Source of the DNA: Symbiodinium sp. CCMP2592
Lineage: Eukaryota > Sar > Dinophyceae > Suessiales > Symbiodiniaceae
Direction of reading: 5' to 3'
DNA length: 64,000 bases
Assembly (NCBI GenBank): GCA_905221615.1
Contig: CAJNDT010001280.1
Span: forward strand, 560,410-624,409
How positions within the stretch are numbered: the stretch's first letter is position 1; every line of letters starts with the position of its first letter. The position numbers were made by a program, and so were the translations under genes. This document shows, one piece after another, positions 10,201 through 20,385 of this stretch. The notes beneath the pieces were generated by a model. That model had not been told where the DNA came from. It was given only the letters and a program-made list of their open reading frames with translations, and did not search any database.

Positions 10201-11622
10201 AGGTGGAAAACCGACACCGAATTGAGAATGAGATTGGTTGTTCAAGGATGCTTCCAAGATTCGTCAAAGATTGACACCGATTCTATTTACGCAAGCACTC
10301 CATCGCTTGTGGCATTGCGTCTGTTGTTGTTGATGTCATTGGCTCGTTCATGGGAGATTAGCCTTGCTGACATTTCAACGGCATTCCTCCACGCGTTCAT
10401 TGAAGAATCAGTCTACGTTTGGCCCCCTTCGGAATATTATCCCAACCTCGATTGTTTGTGGAAATTAAATCGTGCTATGTACGGATTGCGTCAGTCACCC
10501 AAATTGTGGCAAGATCATTTCGCCAGTGTCATGGTCAAATTGGGTTTCCGTCGTTGCAAATCCGACAGCAACTTGTATTGTCACAAGTCGAGGAATTTGT
10601 ATGTTTTGGCCTACGTTGACGACCTTCTCATTGTAGGTGATCCGAAGTTGAAGAAGGAATTCATTGACGCTTTAAGCAAAGAACTTCTAGTGAAGATCAC
10701 TGGTGAATTGAAACCAAACACCGAACACAGCTTTCTCGGCAGGAAATTGAGGCACAACGGAGATTCCATTGATGTTCTCATGCCGAAGCAGTACATTGTT
10801 GACCTCCTGGAATTGTACTCGATGAACAAAGCAAACCCCGTGAACACCACAGGGTCAACCTCATTGAAACGGATTGAGGATGCGGATTGCGCATTGGACG
10901 CGAAGGCACATTCGCTCTTCAGAACAGCCGTAGGCAAATTGCTGTGGCTCGCATTCGTCCGTCCGGATTGCTCGTACGCAGTCAAGGAGTTGTCGAGGGA
11001 CGTCAAGTCTCCGACGATTGAGAGCTTAGCAAAGCTTAAGCATCTATTGAGGTATCTTGCTGGTACTCGAGACTATGTATTGCGCATCAAGCCTACTTTC
11101 ATGTTGCGCGATTGGACGTCTTCTCTCGACATTGTTTGCTATGTTGACAGTGATTGGGCAGATTGCAGCAAGACGCGTAAGTCCACGTCTGGCAGTACTG
11201 CACAAGTATTGGGCTCGGATATGATCCACACGAGCCGCACGCAAGCCACTGTAGCATTGTCATCAGGAGAGGCTGAACTGTATGCCATTGGACAAGGCAC
11301 TAGCGAGGCTTTATTCTTGAAATCATTGATTCTAGAGGCCGAATTCGCTAAGCGTGTTAACATGGTTGTATACACGGATTCAACAGCAGGACGATCCATT
11401 GCCACAAGATTCGGAGCAGGTAAAAAGACCAAGCATGTTGAGTTGAGATACTTGTACATGCAAGATCTTGTGCGCGCAGGAGTATTGAGCATTCGCAAAG
11501 TGAACACCAAGCTCAACCCCGCTGACATATTGACCAAATACTCACCGACTGAGGTTCTTAGGAATCTCACTCACAAATTAGGCATTGTGAACATTGCCGA
11601 TGAATTCCATATAGACCCCTAA
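6919..11622 (+). CDS. copia protease-integrase-reverse transcriptase-RNase H, in-frame TAG at 7459
   Basis: One frame carries the protease (FDSGASANCC, about 6997), an in-frame TAG at 7459-7461, a Lys/Ala-rich linker, an HHCC finger (HELTH then WCPHC, about 8650-8695), the integrase core, reverse transcriptase (FRRCKSDSNLYC, then YVDD at about 10612-10623) and RNase H with VDSDWAD, SSGEAELYA and YTDSTAG (about 11140-11400). The RT and RNase H catalytic residues look intact. In the integrase, D occurs at VDYAFH and at QYDKEA, but the expected catalytic Glu in the G-x-V-E-R motif is Gly (GSVGQMQRT, about 9040-9066). The TAG between protease and integrase may be read through or may be a lesion. 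The frame is +1 to gag and has no start codon of its own. Confidence 0.9.
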
Positions 11623-11747
11623 AACCAAACAAACATTGTTTCACATTGCAAGTTTAGGTTTCGTTTGAGGAACCGATTGTCTCGACACAAGTGCGTTGAG
11701 ATTGCGTCTCCGCCTTACAAAAGAAAGAAGAGAGAAAGAAGTGAGAA

Positions 11748-11794
<47 letters not shown>

Positions 11795-12116
11795 AGAGTC
11801 TGACATGTCATTTCTCCGCAGACACATTGCCCATGTCTATTAACAGCATCGCCACCGCCGATTGTGCTGGCCAACAGGGCAGTTGGAGCACAGTCAAAAT
11901 TGCATTGTTCGGAATTTGAAACAAATTGTCCAAAATTGTACATAATAAACTACTGTACTCTGAAGTTCGTAGCAGTACATTGCAGAAATTGCATCGGTGT
12001 ACAGTATTTCGAGCTTCTTGGATTGCACGCCAGTGATCGAATCTTGATTTTGCTTTTGCTTGCAGTCATTGATCAGCGATTTCGACGACAGTATTCCCAT
12101 CACGATTGATTGCGCC
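11623..12116 (+). other. spacer between pol and ORF3, with AG microsatellite and possible splice acceptor
   Basis: This noncoding stretch contains a pure AG run at about 11750-11790. At 12041-12065 a T-rich tract (GATTTTGCTTTTGCTTGCAG) ends in AG about 50 bases before the ORF3 start codon. That could be a cis- or trans-splice acceptor making an ORF3 mRNA. This is inference from sequence only. Confidence 0.45.
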
Positions 12117-13403
12117 ATGGCAACATTGCAGGCAGCATCACCGATTGATCTTGCCCAGCAAGTTCTCGGGCAGGCTCGCCAGGTGATTGGCGATTGGCAT
12201 TCGCCACGAGTTGTCAATTGGGTTCAGATGCTCATTCAGATGGTCACGATTGGGATTTACAACAACATTCACACTCAAGTGTCATTGACTCCATGGTTGA
12301 ACATCTATATTGAGATGCTGGTCCTATTGAGCCAGCATCAGGAGTATGAAGGCATTGACCAAGAGGCTATTGCTTTGATCTGGATACAGCTGGAACGCTC
12401 ATTGATCATTGCAAGCCAGCTTTACTGCAGGATTGGACGCGAATTGTTCAACGTCACCATTGATCCAAGCCTGATCAGCAATCAGCCATTCATTACAACG
12501 ACTTCGATTGCGTCTACATCGATGAGACAGTCATTGCAGAAACTGATTGGAGACAGATGGTGGTCATTGTCTCCTGAAGTGGCGAGAGGAGATGCAAGGA
12601 TCATTGATCTCTCGCGATTTTGGTTCTGTCCTGACTCGATGATTGAACACGGATTGATGAATGCGATGAGCAGAACCTCATTGATTAAGGGCGCATTGCC
12701 ACCCAACATGGCCAACACATTGACAACGTTTTGGGTGTGGATTGCATTCCCTATCGAGATGGCTCGACGATTGGTGAGCACAGCTGGACTGAACATTGAG
12801 CGGTTCAAGTGTCACCAGTTGAACTACTCATTGACTCCCTGGAATGCATTCAACAAACTCATGCATTGGTTTCGACAAGAGGCGATTGGATGGTCCATTG
12901 AGCACACAAATGTCGGACTCATCCAACTCCCATTGGATACGAGGAAATTGTCAAGCGAGATGAAGAACATTTCGGGAAGAGGCGGCCAATTGAATTGGCA
13001 TAAGATTTCGTACATTGGTTGTAGCCATATGACCATTGACAACAGTGCGACCAATGCGACAGCAACATTGGACGCAGCTGAATTGAGTTCGTCATTGCTC
13101 TGGGAATTACCGATTACCTGCCAAGCATTGTATCATCGATTTCATGCGGATTGTTGGAGTGATTCCATGCCCGCCACGGTATTGAATCGCCATTTGAGAG
13201 TCCCATTCTCGATTCACAACTCTGTGATTGGAGAAGCAGCTCTATTGTCATCCGCAGGAGCAGAAGAGCAGATTGAGAGCGACGATTCGGAGAGAGATTG
13301 CCACCGAGATGGCAAAACGCGTATCATTGTTGATGCTGGGACAACTGTCCACATTGGGCCAACCCAACGATTGGCACGCCGACGCCAAGCCAACCGCAGT
13401 TGA
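12117..13403 (+). CDS. ORF3 of the copia element, unknown function
   Basis: A 428-codon ORF lies between pol and the 3' LTR; the first ATG is at 12117 (MATLQAASPIDLAQQ). I recognise no family. The protein looks mostly helical and hydrophobic-polar, rich in Ile, Leu, Trp and Ser. It has no obvious signal peptide and no clean membrane helix; the most hydrophobic stretch is TLTTFWVWIAFPIEMARRLV, about residues 200-220. The C-terminus is acidic and then Arg-rich (EEQIESDDSERD; LARRRQANRS). Its base usage matches the element (many ATTG words), so it belongs to the element and is not flanking host sequence. By position it could be an envelope-like or regulatory protein as in some plant copia elements, but nothing in the sequence shows that. 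Confidence 0.7.
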   Translation: MATLQAASPIDLAQQVLGQARQVIGDWHSPRVVNWVQMLIQMVTIGIYNNIHTQVSLTPWLNIYIEMLVLLSQHQEYEGIDQEAIALIWIQLERSLIIASQLYCRIGRELFNVTIDPSLISNQPFITTTSIASTSMRQSLQKLIGDRWWSLSPEVARGDARIIDLSRFWFCPDSMIEHGLMNAMSRTSLIKGALPPNMANTLTTFWVWIAFPIEMARRLVSTAGLNIERFKCHQLNYSLTPWNAFNKLMHWFRQEAIGWSIEHTNVGLIQLPLDTRKLSSEMKNISGRGGQLNWHKISYIGCSHMTIDNSATNATATLDAAELSSSLLWELPITCQALYHRFHADCWSDSMPATVLNRHLRVPFSIHNSVIGEAALLSSAGAEEQIESDDSERDCHRDGKTRIIVDAGTTVHIGPTQRLARRRQANRS

Positions 13404-13584
13404 TCCAGTGATTGCGGACAGCAAGATTGCCATTGCAACATGGTGAACCTGATTGTACATACCGACGCAGATTTCTGCTGGATGACAGTACCTTCATTGG
13501 CAAGCCGTTAGCATTGACAAGCGAAATTGATTTTGAGATTCTAGCATTGGTGGACGCAGCATACATGCTGAGTCCAAGGAACCG

Positions 13585-13787
13585 TGTTAGATTGTAGCAT
13601 CAGTTCACCACAGCCATTGTACACTCGTGCACTCTGCACTTGGCTCAAGATTGATCTGATTGCTCGTGAGAAGATCGTCGACCGAGTGATTGCATTCTGA
13701 AGCTGATTGCATCCGCGTCTGTGCATTTGATTGTTGATTGCATACGGCACTCCAGCGAAGCTCACAGATTGTTCCTTGAATTTTTCA
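13585..13787 (+). repeat. 3' LTR (203 bp)
   Basis: Same length and ends as 5037-5239. The differences I see are a two-base change at about 13656-13657 (GC for TT) and one change in GCATTTGATTG. The preceding AGTCCAAGGAACCG is at best a weak polypurine tract. Confidence 0.95.
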
Positions 13788-13935
13788 TTCAAGCCCCCCT
13801 TCAAGCCCCCCTTAAGCCCCCCAAGCCCCCCTTCAAGCCCCCCTTCAAACTCTTCGACCCTTCGTCCCCCCCCCTCACCCCCCCTTCAAGCCCCCCATAA
13901 CCCCCCTTGAAGCCCCCCTTAAGCCCCCCCTTCGT
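13788..13935. repeat. C-rich minisatellite, right part
   Basis: Continuation of the CTTCAAGCCCCC array after the TTCAA target duplication. The units here are more degenerate, with CTTAAG and poly-C variants. Confidence 0.85.
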
Positions 13936-14381
13936 CGAAGGTCTGGGCCCCAGCCCCTCTCCTGGGCGATCTTCTGCTTACGCGGCTGCGGCCGCTTTCT
14001 CCCTTCGCGCAGGAGCTTGTACACAGCTGATGGCTCCGCACGACGGGCGCACGGCAGCAGCATGCTTTGCTGTTAATTGCTACATGCCCTTGCGATACCC
14101 ATGATACTGGGAAGCTGGGCCATTTGATCTACGCCAATGAAACATGCTCCTTTGTGGATGCTCGTATAAATCCGCTCCACCCTGGCTAACAAGACACCTG
14201 AGAGAAGCTACGCCCTGAAAGGCCGAACGATCCCTGCTGGCTAAGTCTGCAAGTCGCGGCCCGTTTCACCCTACATCAGCTCTTTATTGTATTCTTGTAG
14301 TTCTTGCAGTTCTTACAAGGACCGAGTGCAGCAACTGCTGTCTTTGATGCCCGCCCGCCCACGCCAAAAAAAAATATGCTT
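13936..14381. other. intergenic, nothing recognised
   Basis: Mixed-composition sequence without an open frame that I can connect to a protein family. Confidence 0.4.
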
Positions 14382-14617
14382 CAATCCCGTTCTGCCGTAA
14401 GTGCTGTGGCTCCCTCACTTGTGCCTGTAGGCTGAGAGGTCGAATCCAATGGAGCGGTCCCAACACACATCCGGGAAAAAGATTAAAGCTGTCCGAGAGT
14501 GCTTGCGTCACACATGTTCGGGGGTTCATGCTGTCATACCTTTGCATTTTGATTTTCCCTACCCCTTATGCCCTGCCACCCTAGAGCCGCTGCCTTTTAG
14601 TTCAAACGACGGGACAA
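14382..14617 (+). repeat. direct repeat A, copy 1
   Basis: About 235 bp, repeated almost exactly at 14973-15208 with an offset of about 591 bases. It ends with TTCAAACGACGGGACAA. The function is unknown; the second copy is joined to a reverse transcriptase fragment. Confidence 0.85.
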
Positions 14618-14972
14618 ACTGCTTGGGTTTCCCAAAAGGATTGTCTCGTAGTTTGAGCCGGGCGGGTGGGCCGGGGGAAAAGTTGTGTAAGAAAAAGTTT
14701 TCTCGCTTTTGCCTCGCTCATTCCTTCGTTGCATTCAAAGCAATTGCCTTGAGTTGCACAGCTGGGGACTCTGCCGAATGAATGATTGTCCTTCGTGGCC
14801 AATTTGGGTCCAAGACGATTTGTGACCCGCCCTCGCCACCCTTGATTCTTGCAAAGCAAATCTTGATGCATGCAGTGTTTGAAGTGTCACTTATGTGCAT
14901 GTGGACCTCTGGATGTGCAGATACGCGTGACATCCAACAATGCGGGGGATGCTTCGGAACCGGTTGCTGCTG
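14618..14972. other. spacer between repeats A, no gene recognised
   Basis: Short open frames on both strands, but none resembles a known protein. Confidence 0.4.
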
Positions 14973-15208
14973 CAACCCCGTTCTGCCGTAAGTGCTGTGG
15001 CTCCCTGACTTGTGCCTGTAGGCTGAGAGGTCGAATCCAATGGAGCGGTCCCAACACACATCGGGAAAAAGATTAAAGCTGTCCGAGAGTGCTTGCGTCA
15101 CACATGTTCGGGGGTTCATGCTGTCATACCTTTGCGTTTTGATTTTCCCTACCCCTTATGCCCTGCCACCCTAGAGCCGCTGCCTTTTGGTTCAAACGAC
15201 GGGACAAC
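14973..15208 (+). repeat. direct repeat A, copy 2
   Basis: Second copy of the 14382-14617 repeat. It is followed at once by ACAG and the RT/RNase H coding sequence, so it may be an intron end, an untranslated leader or a terminal repeat of that element. Confidence 0.85.
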
Positions 15209-15210
15209 AG

Positions 15211-16125
15211 CTTCGAGGCCCTCGGCGACTCGGCGTCCTCTTTGAACTTGACCAAACAGGATCGGGGGTCTTGAAAGTTAGGAACACCGAGAAGAGACGC
15301 AAAGAGCTTACTACTACGATCAAAGGTTTTCTGGACAAGGGCACCATGACGCAGAAGGAAGCTTTGCAACTGAGGGGCAGGTTGCAGTTCGCTCAAGCTC
15401 AGTTCTTTGGTAGGCCAGGCAGGAGATGCCTGACGGAAGTGACAAAGCATGCCTACACTGGCAGGTCGAAACTCTCGTTGATAGCCAAGGAACGACTTGA
15501 AGAGTTCGGCAAGTTCCTTGAATTGGCTCAACCGAGGTTGGTGGGGCAAGTGTCGTGCAGCACGTTCATGATCCTGACGGACGCCGCCTTCGAAGCCGAA
15601 TCCGGAACTGGAGGGTTGGGAGGAGTGCTCCTTATCGGATCGGGATCAGCAATCTCCTTCTTCAGCGTGCCGATATCAGAGCATCAGGCTAAGTGTATGT
15701 CACTACACGACGAGCATACTATCATTTACGAGCTCGAAGTGTTTGGAGTTCTGGTTGGTCTCAAACTTTTGGTTGAGAGAACGGCTGTCTTTGCAGAATC
15801 GTATGAACAGCCAGGTGCTACTGCTGGCACTGGTGTTGTTTGCTATATTGACAATGATGCTGCAAGACACGCTTACATTTCGGGTTCGTCCAAAAAGGGA
15901 GTTGCTGGGATCTTTATCGACGAAGTCAACTTTCTGGAGTATGTTCATGGCATCTTGCCGTGGTACGCGAGAGTGGCATCACCTGCCAACTTAGCTGACG
16001 AACCGTCGCGGATGAAGCTTGACCGAGTCAGGAAGTTAGGATTTAAGGATGAGTCCGTCGAAGCGACTAAAGTTACTAAAGCGGTACTATCGATTGTGAA
16101 GAGAGTTTCGAAGTTGCCTGCTTGA
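15211..16125 (+). pseudogene. reverse transcriptase C-terminal part plus RNase H-like domain (retroelement fragment)
   Basis: The open frame begins inside repeat A; credible protein starts near 15211. The first 70 residues (RRLGVLFELDQ, NTEKRRKEL, LRGRLQFAQAQFFGR) resemble the connection segment after the palm of dinoflagellate reverse transcriptases. An RNase H-like domain follows with all four acidic positions: LTDAAFEAES, IYELEVFGVLVG, CYIDNDAARHAY and NLADEPSR. The palm and active site are missing upstream, so this is a 5'-truncated copy or an exon of a broken element. The frame ends cleanly at 16125 (LPA, then TGA). Confidence 0.7.
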
Positions 16126-16141
16126 CACCAGTCAGTGGGGA

Positions 16142-16336
16142 CAAAAAGAGTCTAGTGTCTCACAGGACCGACAGTTCGAATCTGATACCTGCCGTGTGCG
16201 GTACTTTCTACCCCACTGTGTGAAAATAGCGTTGAGCTCTGAACGTCTTGCATGCGACATGTTGTGAGTGCAAGCATTCATCCCTGAAGGCTCAAACACG
16301 ACAGACAACACAATACAAAGCACGGTCTGAGAACAA
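16142..16336 (+). repeat. direct repeat B, copy 1
   Basis: About 195 bp, repeated at 16857-17051 with an offset of 715 bases and very few differences. It begins CAAAAAGAGTCT, just after the RNase H frame ends. It holds CAGTTCGAATCTG, which resembles a tRNA B box, but I see no full tRNA fold. Confidence 0.85.
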
Positions 16337-16856
16337 TAAGTTTTGTTCTTTGAATACTTGGAGAAGATAGAGCTTTATTGTTCGAAGAAAATCAACATGA
16401 CAAAATAACTTAGAGAACTAAATCAATTTTTGTTTGTTGTTTTAGGGCTTTCATTTTACATCGCTCATTTCGGTTGAGCCTTCGTTATCATACATGTCTG
16501 TTGATTCAAGTGAAGAATGCATTCGCTGGTTGCAGCGAGACCTCTCAAGGGGCTGGAAGCCCGGGATAGAAGTGATAGATTTTATTTGAAATCCCCACCC
16601 TCGCCACCCTGTTTTTCTTTGCATGCTGCATACTTGTTGAAGAAGTCATATCATTCTTCTGCTACCTCAGGACGGCTTGATCTCCGTTTGAGGTCACTCA
16701 GGTGTGCCTGGTGCATTCAGGACCTGGCTCGGGTCTTTGACCTGTTACTTCTGCAGTTAGTTCGGCTTTGCTTGTCTTCGACTTGCAGGCCGTTCACTAA
16801 GGTTCAGTATGTGAGTTGTGCACGGCCTGAGAGTGGCTAGTACCCCTTCCGGGGGG
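16337..16856. other. spacer between repeats B, no gene recognised
   Basis: AT-rich at first, then mixed sequence; no convincing coding region. Confidence 0.4.
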
Positions 16857-17051
16857 CAAAAAGAGTCTTGTGTCTCACAGGACCGACAGTTCGAATCTGA
16901 TACCTGCCGTGTGCGGTACTTTCTACCCCACTGTGTGAAAATAGCGTTGAGCTCTGAACGTCTTGCATGCGACATGTTGTGAGTGCAAGCATTCATCCCT
17001 GAAGGTTCAAACACGACAGACAACACAATACAAAGCACGGTCTGAGAACAA
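16857..17051 (+). repeat. direct repeat B, copy 2
   Basis: Second copy of 16142-16336. Its right end touches the start of the minus-strand LINE remnant. Confidence 0.85.
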
Positions 17052-17054
17052 AAA

Positions 17055-18686
17055 GAGGCCGGCTTGTGCGGCTTCTTCGGAGGCTTGGGCAGCCAGGAGA
17101 TCTGGAAAGCAGTGAGGCCGTGGAGAGCTCACCTGACTCAACCTCCCGGTTGAGGACATCTGCGATAAACTGATGAGCTTTGGGACCCAGAGATCGCCAT
17201 GCCACGACCGGGGGGCTATCTTTGGGGACTGCTTTGCCAACTAATGGTCATAAGCTATTCCCAAACTTCTCTGGGATCCGGCCCTGAACCAAATTGATCC
17301 AAGGAGTACTCCTCTATTTGTCTACGCTCCTCGACGGCAGTGAGAAATCGGCCCTCATCTCTCAGTTGCACCCGTTCCTGAGGCTTGCCCCCAGCGAAAT
17401 CTTTTGATAACCTTGTGAAGCGAGTGACTGCCATCCTGCCTGGATTTGTGCTCCGATTGAAGGAGCTGGGAGTCAAGCTCTTGTTGGCGGCGTTCTTGCT
17501 TAAGCTGTTTGGCTTTCTTGGCTTGAGGGCTTTGTGCAGCAAGCGAGTGTCAGCAGCGAAAGACGAGGCGAAGCTGCAAATCGGGGGAGGGACTCAGCTA
17601 TGATTTTAACAGTGATTGGCAATGATCTCAGGGCTGCTCTTGCTTCCCAGATGCTGACATCAGGCTTTGGAGATCTATTGCTACGTTTAGGGAAGTGCTC
17701 TCGAAGTGCAGCATTCATGGCTTGATTGAGAACCCCAACTCTGAGGAAGGCCAGTCAGGGCAGAGTCTTCTCGCAATCCACATGCCTCTACTCGATCAGA
17801 GCGTTGCCTGTAACAGTCTTCCATGATTTGCTGATCATAAGGCTTGGCTTCAGGAGCGGAGTAACTCCTGCTGTGCTGTATCTTGCCTAGAAGAGGATAA
17901 TGTTTGCTGCCATCGCGCCACTGAGTGGTTGACATTGCTTCCCAGGTCCTTTCGATTGTGCTATTCTAACGAAAGAGAAGTCAATCTGAGAGATTGAGTT
18001 ACCTTGGGAATGAGTGGCAGGTCTACGTACTCCCCAGTGTTAGATGCCACAAGCTGATGCTCCCCCAATAGTCGCTGGAGATCCTTAGTGCCTCGGTGCC
18101 CCAGACGGCAGGTCTGTATGGTGCAGAGACCAAGCAGTGTGTTTCGGTTCGGTAGGGCTCTCAGTGCTCTGTCAAGTGACTGCAGCGTCTGTTGCCGCAT
18201 TTGCTTGTTCTGTTCCACCGTCTCTTTTGAGCGCCGGACGAATTGATAACAGCTGAAGACATCTAGAGAGATGCTTTCGCCGGGAATTCAGACCTGCAGG
18301 AGGCGCCCTGGCATAACTTCGTTATATCGGATAGCCTGCTGCTTGCAGAAAGAGGAGTGCGCCATCACAAGGACTCCTGCTCCCTTCTCTGCTGTAGAAC
18401 CCGAACTAAGCACCTGCCATCCCTGATTACTGAACTGCCAGCTGCCTCTCCAATGAGTCTCATGAATGGCGACAATTTTAACCTCTTGATAGGGAGGAGT
18501 CCGGAGCACGGAGAGCAACTCTTCCCAGGCTGCTGTGGTTAGAGAGCTTGCGTTCCATGATAGGTAAGCTATCCGCTGCCCGAATTGAAATGTTGAAGAA
18601 GAGTACCTCTTGCTGGAGGTGTTACGTGTACCCTCAGCTGGAGTAGCTCCTAGCTCTGTCGATGACATCCTTCTCCCTTTGTACAC
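17055..18686 (-). pseudogene. LINE-type retrotransposon endonuclease remnant
   Basis: On the minus strand from 18686 the frame reads RIAYLSWNASSLTTAAWEEL, then VKIVAIHETHWRG, then AEKGAGVLVMAHSSF. These are the N-terminal motifs of apurinic-type (exonuclease-endonuclease-phosphatase) endonucleases of LINE elements, with the Asn and the Glu in place. A TGA at 18290-18288 interrupts the same frame, and homologous sequence continues (VEQNKQMRQQTLQSLDRAL). The expected Gly-Asp-Phe-Asn motif is destroyed (LLGLCTIQTC). Later pieces (IDFSFVR, then GKIQHSRSY) are in other frames. No reverse transcriptase is visible. This is a dead fragment. Confidence 0.7.
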
Positions 18687-18904
18687 CGCACTTCCTTCCT
18701 GCAGAGCCTTGCGTGCCGCCTTCTAGTCAGAACTTTTACCCTTCCCTTGGGGAGTTGGCGGAGTAGGCTTGGTCGATACACTAGGCTGTTTCGCAGTACT
18801 CATACTGAGCCCTGCTCCTGTCGGCTGCAACTGATAGTGAACTTTAGATCTAGGAGCTCCATCCCGGAGTTGGGACCGGGAGTGCTCAGGCGCTGACAAG
18901 CGCC
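18687..18904. other. intergenic, nothing recognised
   Basis: No feature seen. Confidence 0.3.
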
Positions 18905-19345
18905 ATGGCGAGGAAAGGAGAAAGCAACTGTGCTAGCCTGACTTTCCCTGAGCCGAGAAGCTTACAACCGCAACAACCACGACAGCAACAACAACAACAA
19001 CAGCAGCAACAGCAGCAGCAGCAGCAACAGCAACAACACAGGCAGCAGCAACAGCAACAACGCAGGCAGCAGCAGCAACAACTGCCACAAGCGGAAGTAT
19101 TCGCTCAAAGTTGGCGGAATCTGCTATCAGTTCAAGCATGTTTCAGCCCACCGATCTTCCTGCCATCCGATCGGTGCAGAACCATATCTACAGACGTGAG
19201 TCGGCCGAGGGTAACACTTCCTGCGCCGCATACCGCATGGATCAAGATCTCAAACGCTCTGGCTTCGACCCAGTTCGATATCCGTGGTCCATGGTTCGAC
19301 GAGCACCTCGTGCCATTTCGGCAAAGATGTGTTGCCACTCCATGA
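18905..19345 (+). CDS. possible polyglutamine-containing protein, doubtful
   Basis: An ATG-started frame of 146 codons with a CAR repeat tract (about 18970-19085) giving long Gln runs broken by His and Arg. Outside the tract nothing is recognisable. The repeat also keeps the opposite strand open, so the open frame may be only a by-product of the trinucleotide repeat. It lies just upstream of the minus-strand LINE remnant and could belong to that element's decayed 5' part. Confidence 0.2.
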   Translation: MARKGESNCASLTFPEPRSLQPQQPRQQQQQQQQQQQQQQQQQQHRQQQQQQRRQQQQQLPQAEVFAQSWRNLLSVQACFSPPIFLPSDRCRTISTDVSRPRVTLPAPHTAWIKISNALASTQFDIRGPWFDEHLVPFRQRCVATP

Positions 19346-20385
19346 GCAACCAGCCATGAAGGGACGCCAACCAGCAGAGAACTTTCATGATCAGAATGTG
19401 CCCGTTGTCTTCCATGAGATGTTGGCCAATTGCTCCCTCATCAAATCGGTTTTACTGGTGGCGTTCACAGTCTGTCACAATTTTTAATCCGTTTCAATGA
19501 CAGGACTCGCAAAGCATTGGCCCGCTTTAGGTCTGAGTCCCTCTACACTTGCGATGCACAAGTACCTTCACCGGCTGATTTTTTGTCTTGTCATATCTCT
19601 GTGCACGTACGTCAATGTGAAAAGGAACGTGAACCGAAACTTCCTTGGTGAGAAGGTGGTGCGAACTGCTCGGAGTTGAGAGTCTAAACGTGGTTCGGAG
19701 TTTAAAGTCTAAGGCCTCTAAGGCCTCTAGGGTTTAGGGTTCGGAATGTAGAGTTTACGTCCAGGGTTTAGGGAGATGCGCTCCTGAATTCTCGGGCCCA
19801 GGTCGCAACTGCCAGACCTTCACGAGTGCTGCGTGGGTCCAGTGGGGTATTAGGGTTTAGCCAAAGCCGGTGGTTCACGGATGATGGGGATGAAGGCCGA
19901 GGGTTTTTCTTCAGTCTCATCTTTCGGCTGCTTTATTGTTGCTCTTACTGCGAAGAAGCCCCATTCCACATGATGAGTAGTGAGTCGTGTGATTTCCTCC
20001 AGGATTGGCCCCCCTACATTCCGAGTTTTTTCTCTCATACCTTGCAGGTAGCGCCCCTGCGTCGTGATGACGTCTTGGCATAACAGCACTTACAATGGGC
20101 CTTTCTCCAGCCTCCATGTTGATGTCGATAGCCCACCTCTCTCAGCACACGGTCAGAGCATGCCAGTGCTTGCCCCGGCCTTCTCCCTGGTCGCAGAACT
20201 ACTGGGTGCTCGCTTGTAGGACATCGTAGCACGATTAGCAGCCCCCCACTCCCTGCGATTGGCGGTATGTGCTTCCGCAGCGGGCTCAACAGCCAAAGCT
20301 GTTTCACACAGTCGGACTGCAACAGCAGTGCAGCGGCATAGTTTCGGGGCCTTGAGTCCTAGCCATTTGTCCAAGACCGCTGCTC
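19346..20385. other. intergenic, no gene recognised
   Basis: Contains short telomere-like motifs near 19716-19740 (CTAGGGTTTAGGGTT). I see no convincing coding sequence. The promoter of the following gene would lie here, but no motif is evident. Confidence 0.4.

Larger units (their letters stand above)
5037..13787 (+). mobile_element. complete Ty1/copia LTR retrotransposon with an extra 3' ORF
   Basis: The element has two 203-bp LTRs with TG...CA ends (5037-5239 and 13585-13787) that differ at three positions by my count, and a 5-bp target duplication TTCAA on both sides (5032-5036 and 13788-13792). Inside are a primer-binding site, gag, protease, integrase, reverse transcriptase and RNase H in copia order, and a further ORF after pol. 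The near-identical LTRs indicate a fairly recent insertion into the C-rich minisatellite. The whole element is strikingly rich in the word ATTG on its coding strand. Confidence 0.95.

Noticed and set aside
16160-16185. Possible tRNA or tRNA-derived SINE in repeat B (CAGTTCGAATCTG)
   Set aside because: Only a three-pair stem around the loop and no A box; kept as a plain direct repeat.
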